Positions 18,806-32,243 of a stretch of DNA of 64,000 nt are shown in pieces (position 1 is the stretch's first letter; the number at the start of each line of letters is the position of its first letter). Source of the DNA: Burkholderiales bacterium (GTDB taxonomy: Bacteria > Pseudomonadota > Gammaproteobacteria > Burkholderiales > Burkholderiaceae_C); NCBI GenBank assembly GCA_028868305.1, contig JAGWUS010000001.1, positions 140,243-204,242 of the forward strand. The letters are read 5' to 3'. The notes below the pieces were generated by a model, which saw only the letters and a list, made by a program, of their open reading frames with translations, did not search any database and had not been told where the DNA came from. A program made the translations under genes and the position numbers.

Positions 18806-21403
18806 ATGGCTGATCTCAAGGCTCTGCGCACCCAATACCGGACTGAGAAAGCGCAGGTCCTGCAGGGCATGGGCGCGACAGATGCCTCCGCCCGCAACGT
18901 GCGCAACGGCTTGCGCAAGCTGTCAAAGCAAGCCGATGCGGTACTTTCCCAGCTCTGGTCGCTTGCCGGTCTGGATGCGCCAATGGCCCTGCTGGCGGTG
19001 GGAGGCTTTGGCCGCGGTGAGCTTTTCCCGCACTCCGATGTCGATGTGCTGTTGCTCTTGCCTGATGGTCACAGCCCGGAGACCGATGCCGCACTCAAGG
19101 CTAGGATAGAGACATTCATTGGCTTTTGCTGGGATGTGGGTCTGGAGATCGGTTCCAGCGTGCGTACGCTCCCCGAGTGCCTGGCCGAAGCCGAACGGGA
19201 CGTCACCGTCCAGACCTCCCTGCTGGAGTGCCGGCTGATCACCGGTAGCGCGGCCTTGGTTGACCAGTTCCAGAATGCTTTCTTTGCAGCCATGGACCCC
19301 AGAGCCTTCTTTGTGGCCAAAACGCTGGAAATGCACCAGCGCCATACCAAGTTTGAGGATACACCCTACTCCCTGGAACCCAATTGCAAGGAGTCTCCCG
19401 GCGGGTTGCGCGACTTGCAGGTGATCCTGTGGGTGGCCAAGGCCGCAGGCTATGGCGACGAATGGGCTGCAATGGCCGCCAACGGGCTAGCCACACCGTT
19501 TGAAGTCCGGCAAATCCAACGCAATGAATCCCTGCTGTACATGATTCGCGCCCGGCTGCACCTGATTGCCAAACGGCGTGAAGACCGGCTGATATTCGAT
19601 CTGCAAAACGCGGTGGCCGAGTCATTTGGATACCGGGGAACAGAACCCACCGCAGACAAACGCTTCTTCGTTCGCGCTAGCGAACAGTTGATGAAGCGCT
19701 ACTACTGGGCGGCCAAGGCAGTATCGCAGCTCAACCAGATTCTGCTGATGAACATCGAGGAGCGGCTCAACCCCTCCACCCATGCACCCCGCCCCATCAA
19801 TGCGCATTTCAATGAGAAGGCCGGCATGGTCGACGTGGCCAGTGACGACCTGTACCAGCGCCACCCCCACGCCATTCTGGAAACTTTCCATGTGTACCAG
19901 ACCACCGTGGGCGTCAAGGGGCTGTCGGCCCGTACCCTGCGCGCGCTTTACAACGCCCGCGAGTTGATGGACGCGAAGTTTCGCAAAGACCCGGTCAACC
20001 GGGATACCTTCCGCAAGATTTTGATGGAGCCGGTCGGCATCACCCATGCCATGCGACTCATGAACCAGACATCGGTGCTGGGCCGCTATCTGTGGGTGTT
20101 TCGCCGCATCGTGGGGCAGATGCAGCATGACCTGTTCCATGTGTACACCGTGGACCAGCACATCCTGATGGTGCTGCGCAATATGCGGCGCTTCTTCATC
20201 GTGGAGCATGCCCACGAGTACCCGTTTTGCTCCCAGCTGGCCGCGGGCTGGGACAAGCCCTGGCTGTTGTATGCGGCCGCCCTGTTCCACGACATTGCCA
20301 AGGGCCGGGGTGGTGACCACTCCGAACTGGGAAAAGCCGAAGTGCGGCGTTTCTGCAAGGACCACGGGATTGCCCAGGAAGACGCGCAGCTGATCGAGTT
20401 TGTGGTTGGCGAACACCTGACCATGAGCCGTATCGCCCAGAAATCGGACCTGAGCGACCCTGACGTGATTGCTGAATTTGCCAAACGTGTGGGCAACGAA
20501 CGCAATCTGACCGCCCTGTACCTGCTGACCGTGGCCGATATCCGAGGTACCAGCCCCAAAGTGTGGAATGCCTGGAAAGGCAAGCTGCTCGAAGACCTGT
20601 ACAAGTACACCACCCGGGTGCTCGGTGGTCGGGCGCCCGACCCGGATGCCGAGGTGGAGGCCCGCAAACGCGAAGCGCTGGTGCAGGTCGCGCTGTATGC
20701 CATGCCTTACGAGGCACACAAAGCCTTGTGGGACACGCTGGATGTGAGTTATTTCATGCGCCACGACGCGGCAGACATTGCCTGGCACGCCAAGCAGCTG
20801 TCACGCCATGAAGCAACCGAAGCGCCCATCGTGCGTGCCAGGCTATCACCGGTGGGCGAAGGCCTGCAGGTATTGGTGTACACCAGAGACCAGAGTGACC
20901 TGTTTGCCCGCATTTGCGGCTACTTTGACCAGTCCGGTTTCAGCATCCTGGACGCACGCATTCACACCAGCAAGACCGGCTATGCGCTGGACACCTTTCA
21001 GGTCGTATCCAGCGCGGATATGGAAGACCATTACCGCGAACTCATCAATATGCTGGAGCGTGGTCTGAGTGAGGCCATCGCCCTTGCAGGGCCGTTGCCA
21101 ACGCCGAGCCGCGGCCGGGTTTCACGCCGTGTCAAGAGCTTTCCGATTGCACCACGGGTCACACTGCGTCCTGATGAAAAAGCGCAGAACTGGCTGCTCA
21201 ATATATCGGCTAGCGACCGCCTGGGCCTGCTGTATTGCGTGGCACGCGTTCTGGCCAAGCACCAGATCGAAGTGCAACTCGCCAAGGTGGCCACATTGGG
21301 CGAGCGGGTGGAAGACACCTTCCTGATCCACGGCTCCCAACTGCAGCACAACCGCGCCCAGATCGAGATTGAAACCGAACTGCTGGACGCGCTGGCGGCT
21401 TGA
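18806..21403 (+). CDS. glnD: [Protein-PII] uridylyltransferase/uridylyl-removing enzyme
   Basis: Nitrogen sensor that uridylylates PII when glutamine is low and removes UMP when it is high. Domains in the 865 residues: nucleotidyltransferase ([20 protein letters not shown] near residue 65), an HD hydrolase ([18 protein letters not shown] near 495) and two C-terminal ACT domains (about 690-770 and 795-865) that bind glutamine. Spacing of nine bases to map suggests cotranscription, as in many proteobacteria. Confidence 0.97.
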   Translation: MADLKALRTQYRTEKAQVLQGMGATDASARNVRNGLRKLSKQADAVLSQLWSLAGLDAPMALLAVGGFGRGELFPHSDVDVLLLLPDGHSPETDAALKARIETFIGFCWDVGLEIGSSVRTLPECLAEAERDVTVQTSLLECRLITGSAALVDQFQNAFFAAMDPRAFFVAKTLEMHQRHTKFEDTPYSLEPNCKESPGGLRDLQVILWVAKAAGYGDEWAAMAANGLATPFEVRQIQRNESLLYMIRARLHLIAKRREDRLIFDLQNAVAESFGYRGTEPTADKRFFVRASEQLMKRYYWAAKAVSQLNQILLMNIEERLNPSTHAPRPINAHFNEKAGMVDVASDDLYQRHPHAILETFHVYQTTVGVKGLSARTLRALYNARELMDAKFRKDPVNRDTFRKILMEPVGITHAMRLMNQTSVLGRYLWVFRRIVGQMQHDLFHVYTVDQHILMVLRNMRRFFIVEHAHEYPFCSQLAAGWDKPWLLYAAALFHDIAKGRGGDHSELGKAEVRRFCKDHGIAQEDAQLIEFVVGEHLTMSRIAQKSDLSDPDVIAEFAKRVGNERNLTALYLLTVADIRGTSPKVWNAWKGKLLEDLYKYTTRVLGGRAPDPDAEVEARKREALVQVALYAMPYEAHKALWDTLDVSYFMRHDAADIAWHAKQLSRHEATEAPIVRARLSPVGEGLQVLVYTRDQSDLFARICGYFDQSGFSILDARIHTSKTGYALDTFQVVSSADMEDHYRELINMLERGLSEAIALAGPLPTPSRGRVSRRVKSFPIAPRVTLRPDEKAQNWLLNISASDRLGLLYCVARVLAKHQIEVQLAKVATLGERVEDTFLIHGSQLQHNRAQIEIETELLDALAA

Positions 21404-21469
21404 CGACTGCCTGTTTTTCGCTGGGTGCCATCTCGTAACGCCACTATTTTCTGGACACGGAGGTAGCAG

Positions 21470-21928
21470 ATGTTCGTACAGTGGAAAAATGAACTGAATT
21501 TGGGAAACGCCCTGATCGACACGCAGCACCGCATGCTCATGATGCTCTGCCGCAAGCTTGACATTGCCATCAAGTCAAACGAGTCGGCCCAAGCAATTCA
21601 GCGGGTAATGCTTGAGGTCAGAAAATTCGTTGAGTTCCATTTTGTGAGTGAACAGAACCTTATGCACGAAATTGGTTATCCAGAAGTGGAGGCCCATTCC
21701 AAAATTCACACCGGGCTATTGATCGATTTAAATGTTCAATTTTCCAAGATCCATCACAAGACAGAATTCCCTGAAGATTTTCTTTTCGAATTGAACGATT
21801 GGCTACTAGGCCATTTGATGCATGAAGACATGAAGCTTGCGCAATATGTGAATAGTGCCAGCGTGCGCCCGATTGGCGAACATCTTTATGAGCAATTCCA
21901 TCTTGCGAATGAAAACGGACAACGCTAA
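21470..21928 (+). CDS. Bacteriohemerythrin
   Basis: Single-domain oxygen-binding di-iron protein (152 residues). All expected ligands are visible: His20 (IDTQH), His57 and Glu61 (FHFVSEQ), His76 and His80 (EAHSKIH), His115 and Asp120 (GHLMHED). It could store or carry oxygen or sense it. A strong ribosome-binding site GGAGG precedes the ATG. AT content is somewhat higher than its neighbours, and the gene stands alone between glnD and the convergent def. Confidence 0.93.
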   Translation: MFVQWKNELNLGNALIDTQHRMLMMLCRKLDIAIKSNESAQAIQRVMLEVRKFVEFHFVSEQNLMHEIGYPEVEAHSKIHTGLLIDLNVQFSKIHHKTEFPEDFLFELNDWLLGHLMHEDMKLAQYVNSASVRPIGEHLYEQFHLANENGQR

Positions 21929-21958
21929 CTTCGTCAGCTAAAGCAGTCGCTAACCCAT

Positions 21959-21975
21959 GACCGGATCACCCGGTC
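21959..21975. terminator. Possible hairpin between convergent bacteriohemerythrin and def genes
   Basis: Six-base stem GACCGG / CCGGTC with loop ATCAC in the convergent intergenic gap. No T run follows, so this is a weak call. Confidence 0.35.
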
Positions 21976-21986
21976 CGCGTGCCGCC

Positions 21987-24643
<2,657 letters not shown>

Positions 24644-24669
24644 CTACTCACTATGCACCTGCGTTCCGG

Positions 24670-25710
24670 TCAGGAAAACAGACGGCGGGCAATCGGCGAG
24701 CCTGCTGCCAGATCGCGTTGCTCAAGCGTGTTGTACAGCGTCTCCAGCTCCGTGCCGATCACTTCCATGGTCCGGGGTGCCAGCGGCTGGCCGTCGTCGT
24801 CGGTCACCACACCGTCCATCGCCTGCGCCAGTGCCGCCGCCGCCTCACGCATACGTACAAATGCATGCTCCGCCCGGTCGACCTGGGCCACATCCAGATG
24901 CAAAGCAATGTCGCGTATGGCCGATTGGGCAGGATCTTCGGCCAGCGCGGCCTGGGAGTCGAAGCTCAGCACCAGCACTGGCGGCAAACCTTCTGCAGCG
25001 GCAGGCAGCACCATGCGCCCCGGAATAGCACCCGCTACAAAACCGAGCTGGGCGGCGTTCTGGTGAATGTAGCCAGGACTCCACGATGCATTGAGGGCCC
25101 TGATGGTGAAGCCCAGCTGGGCGTCATGAGCGCTGGCGAACTGATCCAGCTCACGGGCACGCGCCACCTCATCCAGCATTTCCGGAAACTCGGGCGTGGC
25201 ACTGATGGCATCGGCAAAAGCCTGTGTCTTGACTACAAACTCGGAATATTCGATTTCATTGAGCGCGCCAGAACGATTGGCCAACTGCACTCCCGCCTGA
25301 AACGCCCCGTAGCGCTGACCCGCCTGCGGACTTTCCCACTGCTGGGTTGCCAGATTGAGTCCTTCAATGGAATAGGGCTTGCTGCCGGCACGCCGCGTCG
25401 CAGGCATGGCGGCAATGGCAGCCTCCCCGGAAACGGCAGTAACCGAGGTATCCAGGGCTACCGTAGCAATCACGTCGATCAGCGAGTCCATGGCCGGGCG
25501 ACGCGGCATCGCCGGCACACTCAGATCACTGGCGGAAATGTCGCTGTCGTCCTGTGTGAGCATGCTGTCCTGCAGTACGGGCTCGATAGAAACCTCCGGG
25601 GCAGAGGCCTGTTTGGGCGCGTTCCTGCGCGACGTCCAGGCGCCATGGGCAACCACACCCGCGAGTACCATACCGCCCGCGATTGCCAATCCGATTTGTA
25701 AATTGCTCAT
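24670..25710 (-). CDS. zipA: Cell division protein ZipA homologue
   Basis: Membrane anchor for FtsZ at the division ring. I take ATG 25710 (MSNLQIGLAIAGGMVL, 346 residues), which gives an N-terminal TM helix; the longer frame runs into smc. A variable Pro/Ala-rich linker (about 30-115) leads to a ZipA C-terminal FtsZ-binding-like domain (about 200-345). Sequence identity to E. coli ZipA looks low, so the call leans on architecture and on the smc-zipA-ligA order. It starts seven bases after the smc stop. Confidence 0.8.
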   Translation of the reverse strand: MSNLQIGLAIAGGMVLAGVVAHGAWTSRRNAPKQASAPEVSIEPVLQDSMLTQDDSDISASDLSVPAMPRRPAMDSLIDVIATVALDTSVTAVSGEAAIAAMPATRRAGSKPYSIEGLNLATQQWESPQAGQRYGAFQAGVQLANRSGALNEIEYSEFVVKTQAFADAISATPEFPEMLDEVARARELDQFASAHDAQLGFTIRALNASWSPGYIHQNAAQLGFVAGAIPGRMVLPAAAEGLPPVLVLSFDSQAALAEDPAQSAIRDIALHLDVAQVDRAEHAFVRMREAAAALAQAMDGVVTDDDGQPLAPRTMEVIGTELETLYNTLEQRDLAAGSPIARRLFS

Positions 25711-25717
25711 CGTTGAA

Positions 25718-28700
25718 TCAGGCCAATTCCGCCAGCGTGACCGCCGACTCCATATCCACCGCAACGATACGGGACACGCCCTGCTCCTGCATGGTCACAC
25801 CGATCAGTTGTTCGGCCATTTCCATGGCAATTTTGTTGTGGCTGATGAACAGGAACTGGGTTTCCTTGCTCATGCTGGACACCAGCTTGGCATACCGCTC
25901 GGTGTTTGCGTCGTCCAGGGGCGCGTCCACCTCGTCGAGTAGACAGAACGGCGCCGGGTTGAGTTGGAAGATCGCAAACACCAGCGCAATGGCGGTCAAC
26001 GCTTTTTCACCGCCCGAGAGCAGGTGAATGGTCTGGTTCTTCTTGCCCGGTGGCTGCGCAATCACCTGCACACCCGAATCCAGAATTTCATCGCCAGTGA
26101 TGACCAGGCGTGCGTTGCCACCACCAAACAGCTCGGGGAACATGCGGCCAAAGTGCTGGTTGACCTGGGCGAATGTGCCAGACAGCAATTCACGCGTTTC
26201 GCCATCAATCTTGCGGATCGCGTCTTCCAGTGTATTCATGGCCTGGGTCAGATCAACGTTCTGCGCATCCAGAAACTGCTTGCGCTCGCGCGACGCCACC
26301 AGCTCATCCAGAGCCGCCAGATTGACCGCACCCAGCGCGGCGATTTCGCGGAGCAGGCGGTCGATGTCACCCTGCATCCCGAACAGGCGCACGTTGCCAT
26401 CCTTGACACTTTGTTCGATCGCTTCCAGATCGGCCTGTGCGTCCAGCAACTGCTGTTCGTACTGTTCAAAGCCCAGCCGTGCGGCCTGCTCCTTGAGCTG
26501 GAATTCGGTGATGCGCTGGCGCAGCGGATCAAGCTCGCGTTCCAGTTGCATGCGGCGCTCATCGCTGGCACGCAGCTTGGCCGTCAGGTCATCGTATTCG
26601 CTGCGTTTGGCACCCAGCGACTGTTCACGTTCGAGTTTCAAGGCCAATGCGTTTTGCAAACCCGCCTGTGCGGCGGCATCGGTTAGACGGGCCAATTCAT
26701 CCTGGGCGCGCTGCTCTTCAGCGTAAATCGACTGTGTCTGCTGGTCGGCCGTCTCAATCGCCCGGGACAGTTCGGCATTGCGCGCCTGCAGGCTGCGCTG
26801 CGCAAACGTGGCTTCCTGGGCCTGCCGTTCCAGGCTACGTTGCTGTTCGCGACACTGGGTGAGCTTGCGCTGCGCCTCAATGACACGCTCATCCAACTGT
26901 GCATGGCGTTCCTGGCTGTCGGCCAGCTGCATATCCAGCGACTCGAACCGCCCTTCAGCCGTGACGCGGCGTTCCTGCAAATCGTCCAGCTGCGCCACTA
27001 CCTCCGTTAAGTCAGCCTCAATCTGCGCGCTGCGGGCACGGGTTTGCTCCAGCAACTGCGACAGGCGCAGGGTTTCCACCTGCAGTTCGTGGGTGCGGCT
27101 TTGTGCCTCAGAAGCTTCGCGGCGCGCAGTCACCAGGCGCTGCGCACTGTCGGCATAAGCGGACTCAGCACGGGCCAGTGCCACGCGCGACTCATCAGCA
27201 ATCAGCACCTGCGCGCGCAACTTTTTTTCCAGATTTTCAATTTCCTGGGCGCGAGCAAGCAGGCCAGCCTGCTCGGAATCCTGTGCATAAAAGCTCACAC
27301 TGTGGGGCATGACCACATGGCCGGACTTCACATAAATACTCTCGCCACTCTGGAGCTTGTCGCGCTGGGCCAGCGCTTCTTCAAAACTCGAAGCGGTATA
27401 GCAGCCCTGCAGCCAGTCCGTCAGTACGGCCTTCTGTCCGGAATCGTTGACCCGGAGCAAATCGGCCAGCCGCGGCAGTTGCCCGGCACGCTCTGGCACT
27501 GAAGCCAAGGGCGGGCTGAAAAATGCCAACTTGGCAGGAGGCGCGTCGCTCGCAAAAGCGCGCACCATCTCCAGACGCGACACTTCCAACGCCCCAAGGC
27601 GTTCCCGCAACGCGCCTTCGAGGGCGTTTTCCCAGCCCTGCTCAATGTGGATGCGGCTCCACAAGCCCTGTAAATGGTCCAACCCATGTTTTGCCAACCA
27701 GGGTTGCAGCTTGCCGTCAGTTTTAACTTTTTCCTGCAGGGCCTTGAGTGCTTCCATGCGCGCGGACAGGTCCGCCTGGCGTGCGGACTCGTCATTCACC
27801 GCCTGTTGCTGGTTGCGTCGGGCCTCGTCCAGCCGTGGAACCGCTTCCTGCAGGTCTTGCAGACGCGCCTCGGCCACAGCGAGTGTTTCCTGCGATGCTT
27901 CAAGCTGCTCCTGCAGGTTCGGCAGGCGTGCTTCGTCCGGCGCACCCAGGGCATTGCGGTCAGCGGTTAGCCGTTCACTGCGGGTGGTCAGCTGGCGGGA
28001 TTGTTCCTCGATGCTGCGCTGCTCTGCTGCCAGTACCTGGATTTGCTGTTGCACCTGCATGACGCTGCCGCGCTGATCGTTGGCGGAAGTCTGCGCCGCG
28101 GTGACCGCGTCTTCCAGTTCTGGCAGCTGTTGCGCCTGCTCTTCGACCTGGGCGGCAAGAAGCTCGGTCTGTTCTTCACCCAATGCGGCCAGTTCAGCCA
28201 GGCGTTCAATTTCGGCATGGGCGTCATCCTTGCGGGTGGCCCATTGGGTGACCTGGTCTTTCAAGGTGAGCAGGCGTTGCTCCACACGCTGGCGGCCTTC
28301 GACGACAAAGCGGATTTCCGCTTCCAGGCGGCCTACATCGGTGCTGGCTTCGTACAGCAGCCCCTGGGCCTGGTTGACCTGGTCACCGGCCGTGTAGTGC
28401 GCCTGGCGCACAACTTCGAGATCCGCCTCGATGTGACGTAGGTCCGCCGTGCGGGCTTCCAACGCATTGATGGCGCTCAGGGATTCGGACTGCACCTTGG
28501 CTTGGTCAGCCTGCGCCTCGGCGCGCTTCAGAAACCATTGCTGCTGCTGCTTGAGGGTGACTTCGGATTGCAGCGCCTTGTATTTCTGCGCGACTTCTGC
28601 CTGCTTTTCGAGCTTTTCCAGATTGGTCGTGAGTTCCCGCAGGATGTCGTCCACTCGGGTCAGGTTTTCACGGGTGTCCGACAGGCGGCTTTCGGTCTCG

Positions 28701-29233
28701 CGGCGGCGTTCCTTGTATTTGGAAACCCCGGCGGCCTCTTCCAGAAACAGGCGCAACTCTTCGGGTTTGGACTCAATGATGCGGCTAATGGTGCCCTGTC
28801 CAATGATGGCGTAAGCGCGCGGGCCCAGACCCGTACCCAGAAATACGTCCTGAACATCGCGGCGGCGCACTGGCTGGTTGTTGATGAAATAGCTGGAGCC
28901 GCCGTCCCGGGTCAGCACGCGCTTGACCGCAATTTCCGCAAACTGGCCCCATTGGCCACCAGCGCGGTGGTCGGAGTTGTCAAACACCAACTCTACGCTG
29001 GAGCGGCTGGCGGGCTTGCGGGTGGTAGTGCCATTGAAAATAACGTCCTGCATGGACTCACCACGCAATTCACTGGCCTTGCTTTCGCCCAGTACCCAAC
29101 GCACCGCGTCCATAATGTTGGATTTTCCGCAACCGTTGGGGCCCACCACCCCCACCAGCTGCCCTGGAAGCAGGAAATTGGTGGGTTCGGCAAACGATTT
29201 GAAGCCGGATAACTTGATGGAGTTGAGACGCAC
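25718..29233 (-). CDS. smc: Chromosome segregation protein SMC
   Basis: Condensin ATPase that organises and segregates the chromosome. Its 1171 residues show an N-terminal Walker A (GVVGPNGCGKSNIMDAVRW), a long coiled coil, a central hinge near residues 500-650, a second coiled coil, and a C-terminal signature LLSGGEKALTAIAL followed by Walker B CLLDEVDAPLDD. No scpA or scpB is in the window. It heads the leftward smc-zipA-ligA-def run. Confidence 0.97.
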   Translation of the reverse strand: MRLNSIKLSGFKSFAEPTNFLLPGQLVGVVGPNGCGKSNIMDAVRWVLGESKASELRGESMQDVIFNGTTTRKPASRSSVELVFDNSDHRAGGQWGQFAEIAVKRVLTRDGGSSYFINNQPVRRRDVQDVFLGTGLGPRAYAIIGQGTISRIIESKPEELRLFLEEAAGVSKYKERRRETESRLSDTRENLTRVDDILRELTTNLEKLEKQAEVAQKYKALQSEVTLKQQQQWFLKRAEAQADQAKVQSESLSAINALEARTADLRHIEADLEVVRQAHYTAGDQVNQAQGLLYEASTDVGRLEAEIRFVVEGRQRVEQRLLTLKDQVTQWATRKDDAHAEIERLAELAALGEEQTELLAAQVEEQAQQLPELEDAVTAAQTSANDQRGSVMQVQQQIQVLAAEQRSIEEQSRQLTTRSERLTADRNALGAPDEARLPNLQEQLEASQETLAVAEARLQDLQEAVPRLDEARRNQQQAVNDESARQADLSARMEALKALQEKVKTDGKLQPWLAKHGLDHLQGLWSRIHIEQGWENALEGALRERLGALEVSRLEMVRAFASDAPPAKLAFFSPPLASVPERAGQLPRLADLLRVNDSGQKAVLTDWLQGCYTASSFEEALAQRDKLQSGESIYVKSGHVVMPHSVSFYAQDSEQAGLLARAQEIENLEKKLRAQVLIADESRVALARAESAYADSAQRLVTARREASEAQSRTHELQVETLRLSQLLEQTRARSAQIEADLTEVVAQLDDLQERRVTAEGRFESLDMQLADSQERHAQLDERVIEAQRKLTQCREQQRSLERQAQEATFAQRSLQARNAELSRAIETADQQTQSIYAEEQRAQDELARLTDAAAQAGLQNALALKLEREQSLGAKRSEYDDLTAKLRASDERRMQLERELDPLRQRITEFQLKEQAARLGFEQYEQQLLDAQADLEAIEQSVKDGNVRLFGMQGDIDRLLREIAALGAVNLAALDELVASRERKQFLDAQNVDLTQAMNTLEDAIRKIDGETRELLSGTFAQVNQHFGRMFPELFGGGNARLVITGDEILDSGVQVIAQPPGKKNQTIHLLSGGEKALTAIALVFAIFQLNPAPFCLLDEVDAPLDDANTERYAKLVSSMSKETQFLFISHNKIAMEMAEQLIGVTMQEQGVSRIVAVDMESAVTLAELA

Positions 29234-29276
29234 GGAACTGTTCTACTGACGCTAAGCCCGCAATGATACCGTGAGG

Positions 29277-29663
29277 TCAGCCGCGCAGGGCCTGTTCGAT
29301 TTTGCTGGCTAGCGCTGTCAGATTCGGGGGTTTTACGATATACCCTGACACCCCCAGTGGCAACGCCTCACCCACCGTAGCCGCACTGGAATCCGCACTC
29401 AGAAAAATGACCGGAATATTGCTGATCTGGTTATTGGGCAGAGAGCGCAGCTGCCTAACCAGCTCAATGCCACCCACGGGCTGCATGTGCACGTCGGTCA
29501 GAATCAGGTCGGGCTTGAGTTTGATGACCTCCCGGATGGCCGTGGCGCCATCTTCGAAGGCATAGAGATCCAGAATTCCCAGCTTGCGCAAACTGCTGAG
29601 GATAAAGGTACTCATGATCTTTTCATCCTCCACAACTATCACGCGCGCCCGTTTGATGTCCAT
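29277..29663 (-). CDS. Single-domain response regulator
   Basis: CheY-like receiver alone (128 residues). Phosphorylation pocket: Glu12/Asp13 (VVEDE), Asp57 in LILTDVHM, Ser89 in FLSAD and Lys111 in GYIVKPP. There is no output domain, so it acts by protein contact or as a phosphorelay intermediate. It lies 17 bases downstream of an Hpt gene and probably exchanges phosphate with it. No histidine kinase gene is adjacent. Confidence 0.88.
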   Translation of the reverse strand: MDIKRARVIVVEDEKIMSTFILSSLRKLGILDLYAFEDGATAIREVIKLKPDLILTDVHMQPVGGIELVRQLRSLPNNQISNIPVIFLSADSSAATVGEALPLGVSGYIVKPPNLTALASKIEQALRG

Positions 29664-29680
29664 TGTGGTTCAGCTCCTGT

Positions 29681-30055
29681 TCAGCGTGCACCCGCGGCTA
29701 TGAGAAATGCAGAGACTTCTGCCAGCAGGGCTTCCAGTTTGGAGCGCAGCGCTGCGTAGGCCAGCGCAGTTTCGGCCAAGGTGCTGCTCTTGCTCAGGCC
29801 TTCTACCCCGGCCAGCTCCGCGCACAGTTCCGGTCCACAGAATATGGGAAGAAAGCCTTTCATAGGATGCAGCAGCCGGTTGACACCTACCAGGTCACCG
29901 CTGCGAAGGCAGATGTCAATCAACGGAATATCCCGCGCCAGCGATTCTTCCAGCATGGTCAGCATGGGTGGCAGCGCTTCAGCGTCGCCCAGTTGCGACA
30001 CGGCGCGGTCTCTGTCAAGGTACTTGGGCAGCGCACCGCCATCTGCAGAAGTCAT
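29681..30055 (-). CDS. Hpt-domain phosphotransfer protein (probable)
   Basis: Mostly helical 124-residue protein with a histidine phosphotransfer pattern: LLHPMKGFLPIF, where His63 is the likely phosphoacceptor and Lys66-Gly67 match the usual HxxKG. I chose ATG 30055 because GGAG sits six bases before it; a GTG at 30103 and an ATG at 30085 are in frame but lack such a site. The gene precedes and is probably cotranscribed with the receiver gene. Confidence 0.72.
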   Translation of the reverse strand: MTSADGGALPKYLDRDRAVSQLGDAEALPPMLTMLEESLARDIPLIDICLRSGDLVGVNRLLHPMKGFLPIFCGPELCAELAGVEGLSKSSTLAETALAYAALRSKLEALLAEVSAFLIAAGAR

Positions 30056-30143
30056 TGCCAGCTCCGGTTCAGTGTCCGGGAACATCCCGCATGCCCGTGA
30101 CACCGCGCCAAGTTTAGCGCCTACTCAGGGATAATGCGGCCCT

Positions 30144-31358
30144 ATGAACCCGAATTTGTTGCAGTTGCAGGCCTACCCATTTGAGCGCTTGCGCAAGCTG
30201 TTTTCCACCGTCACGCCCAATGCCGCCTATCGCCCCATCAGCCTGGGCATTGGCGAGCCTCGGCACCCGACTCCCGACCTGATCAAGCAGGCCTATTGCC
30301 AGGCCATTACGGCAGCCGACGGTGGACTATCGGTGTATCCCGCCACGGCGGGGGAACTATCGCTGCGGACTTCCATCGCCCGGTGGCTCAAACGCCGCTA
30401 CGCACTGGATCTGGACATTGCTACGCAAATCCTGCCGGTCAATGGCTCACGGGAGGCGCTGTTTGCGTTTGCGCAGACGGTGGTGGACCGTGAAAAAGCA
30501 GGTGCTGCGGGCCCGGCCCTGGTGGTGTGCCCCAATCCCTTCTACCAAATCTATGAGGGGGCGGCCTACCTGTCGGGTGCGCAGCCCTACTTTGTGCCCT
30601 CCGACCCAGCCCGCAACTTTGCCCAGGACTGGGGCAGTGTGCCTGCGGATGTGTGGGCGCGCACCCAGCTGCTATACGTCTGCTCGCCAGGCAATCCCGC
30701 CGGGGCGGTGATGCCCCTGAACGAGTGGCAGAAACTGTTTGAACTCAGCGACCGTTATGGCTTTGTGATTGCGTCCGACGAGTGCTACAGCGAGATCTTC
30801 TTCCGCGACGAGCCCCCCCTGGGCGGGCTGGAAGCCGCCGCCCAGCTGGGCCGCACCGATTTCAGGAATCTGCTGATTTTCACCAGCCTGTCCAAACGCA
30901 GCAATGTGCCAGGCATGCGCAGCGGTTTTTGTGCTGGAGACGCCGCCCTCGTCAAGCAGTTCCTGCTGTACCGCACCTACCACGGCAGCGCCATGAGCAC
31001 GGTGGTCCAGGCCGCCAGCTTGGCTGCGTGGAATGATGAACAGCACGTTATCGACAATCGCGCCAAGTACCGCTCCAAGTTTGCGCAGGTCACGCCCATG
31101 CTGTCGGCTGTGCTGGACGTGGCCTTGCCGGATGCTGGCTTCTATTTGTGGGCCGGTGTGAAGGGCAGCGATACCGATTTCGCACGCGACCTGCTCGCTA
31201 CTTACAATGTAACGGTGCTGCCTGGCAGCTTTCTGGCGCGCGAAGCACACGGCAGCAACCCTGGAGCTGGCCGCATCCGCATGGCACTGGTGGCTGAAAC
31301 CGAAGAATGCGTGGAAGCCGCCCAGCGCATTGTCCAGTTTGTGAAATCCCGAGTTTGA
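30144..31358 (+). CDS. dapC: Succinyldiaminopimelate transaminase
   Basis: PLP aminotransferase (404 residues) of the succinyl branch of lysine and meso-diaminopimelate synthesis; converts N-succinyl-2-amino-6-ketopimelate with glutamate. Fold type I signatures: SLGIGEPRHPTPDL, CSPGNPAGAVM, ASDECYSEIFF and the PLP lysine in FTSLSKRSNVPGMRSGF. Context with dapD 22 bases downstream and dapE further on supports DapC over ArgD-like enzymes. Confidence 0.92.
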   Translation: MNPNLLQLQAYPFERLRKLFSTVTPNAAYRPISLGIGEPRHPTPDLIKQAYCQAITAADGGLSVYPATAGELSLRTSIARWLKRRYALDLDIATQILPVNGSREALFAFAQTVVDREKAGAAGPALVVCPNPFYQIYEGAAYLSGAQPYFVPSDPARNFAQDWGSVPADVWARTQLLYVCSPGNPAGAVMPLNEWQKLFELSDRYGFVIASDECYSEIFFRDEPPLGGLEAAAQLGRTDFRNLLIFTSLSKRSNVPGMRSGFCAGDAALVKQFLLYRTYHGSAMSTVVQAASLAAWNDEQHVIDNRAKYRSKFAQVTPMLSAVLDVALPDAGFYLWAGVKGSDTDFARDLLATYNVTVLPGSFLAREAHGSNPGAGRIRMALVAETEECVEAAQRIVQFVKSRV

Positions 31359-31380
31359 TTAACCCTTAAAAGCGTTCCCC

Positions 31381-32205
31381 ATGAGCCAACAACTGCAACA
31401 AATCATCGAAGCCGCGTGGGAAGACCGCGCCAATATCTCTGTGGCCTCTGCCCCCGCCGAAGTGCGTGACGCGGTCGAGCATGTGTTGAACGAGCTCGAC
31501 GCCGGCCGCCTGCGTGTGGCCACCCGTGAATCCGTGGGCCATTGGACTACCCACCAGTGGATCAAGAAAGCCGTGCTGTTGAGCTTTCGCCTCAAGGACA
31601 ACGCCATCATCCAGTCTGGCGATCTGGGTTTTTACGACAAAGTGCCGACCAAGTTCGCGGGCATGTCGGAAGCCGAACTCAAGGCCACCGGCGTGCGCGT
31701 GGTGCCACCGGCTGTGGCCCGCCGCGGCAGCTTCCAGGGCAAGGGCGTAGTGTTGATGCCATCGTATTGCAACATCGGCTCCTATGTGGACGAAGGCTCC
31801 ATGGTCGACGCCTGGGCCACGGTGGGCTCATGCGCACAGATCGGCAAGAACGTGCACCTCAGCGGTGGCGTAGGCATTGGCGGCGTACTGGAGCCCATGC
31901 AGGCAGGCCCGACCATCATTGAAGACAACTGCTTCATCGGTGCCCGCTCCGAAGTGGTTGAAGGCGTGATCATTGAGGAAAACTCGGTGATCTCGATGGG
32001 CGTTTATATCGGCCAAAGCACCAAGATTTACGATCGCGCCACCGGCACTGTGACCTATGGCCGCGTGCCTGCGGGTTCGGTGGTGGTCTCTGGCAACCTG
32101 CCCAGCGCGGACGGCAAATACAGCCTGTACTGCGCAGTGATCGTGAAGCGTGTGGATGCACAGACCCGCGCCAAGACGGCCCTCAACGACCTTTTGCGTG
32201 ACTGA
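31381..32205 (+). CDS. dapD: Tetrahydrodipicolinate N-succinyltransferase
   Basis: Transfers succinyl from succinyl-CoA to tetrahydrodipicolinate in lysine synthesis. The 274 residues have a helical N-terminus and a left-handed beta-helix of hexapeptide repeats (about 105-240), including [33 protein letters not shown] and [16 protein letters not shown]. It follows dapC closely and precedes the PilU-like gene by 38 bases. Confidence 0.97.
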   Translation: MSQQLQQIIEAAWEDRANISVASAPAEVRDAVEHVLNELDAGRLRVATRESVGHWTTHQWIKKAVLLSFRLKDNAIIQSGDLGFYDKVPTKFAGMSEAELKATGVRVVPPAVARRGSFQGKGVVLMPSYCNIGSYVDEGSMVDAWATVGSCAQIGKNVHLSGGVGIGGVLEPMQAGPTIIEDNCFIGARSEVVEGVIIEENSVISMGVYIGQSTKIYDRATGTVTYGRVPAGSVVVSGNLPSADGKYSLYCAVIVKRVDAQTRAKTALNDLLRD

Positions 32206-32243
32206 GTTCGGTTAAACACCACCCAATCAGGAGTCTGAGCACG

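Noticed and set aside
19622..20788. A 388-codon open frame antisense to glnD
   Set aside because: Shadow of a strongly conserved gene, with no ribosome-binding site or family motif.
31190..31220. GCTACT...GTAAC in dapC
   Set aside because: Only one stem arm matches, and YNVTVLPGS is a conserved stretch of this aminotransferase.
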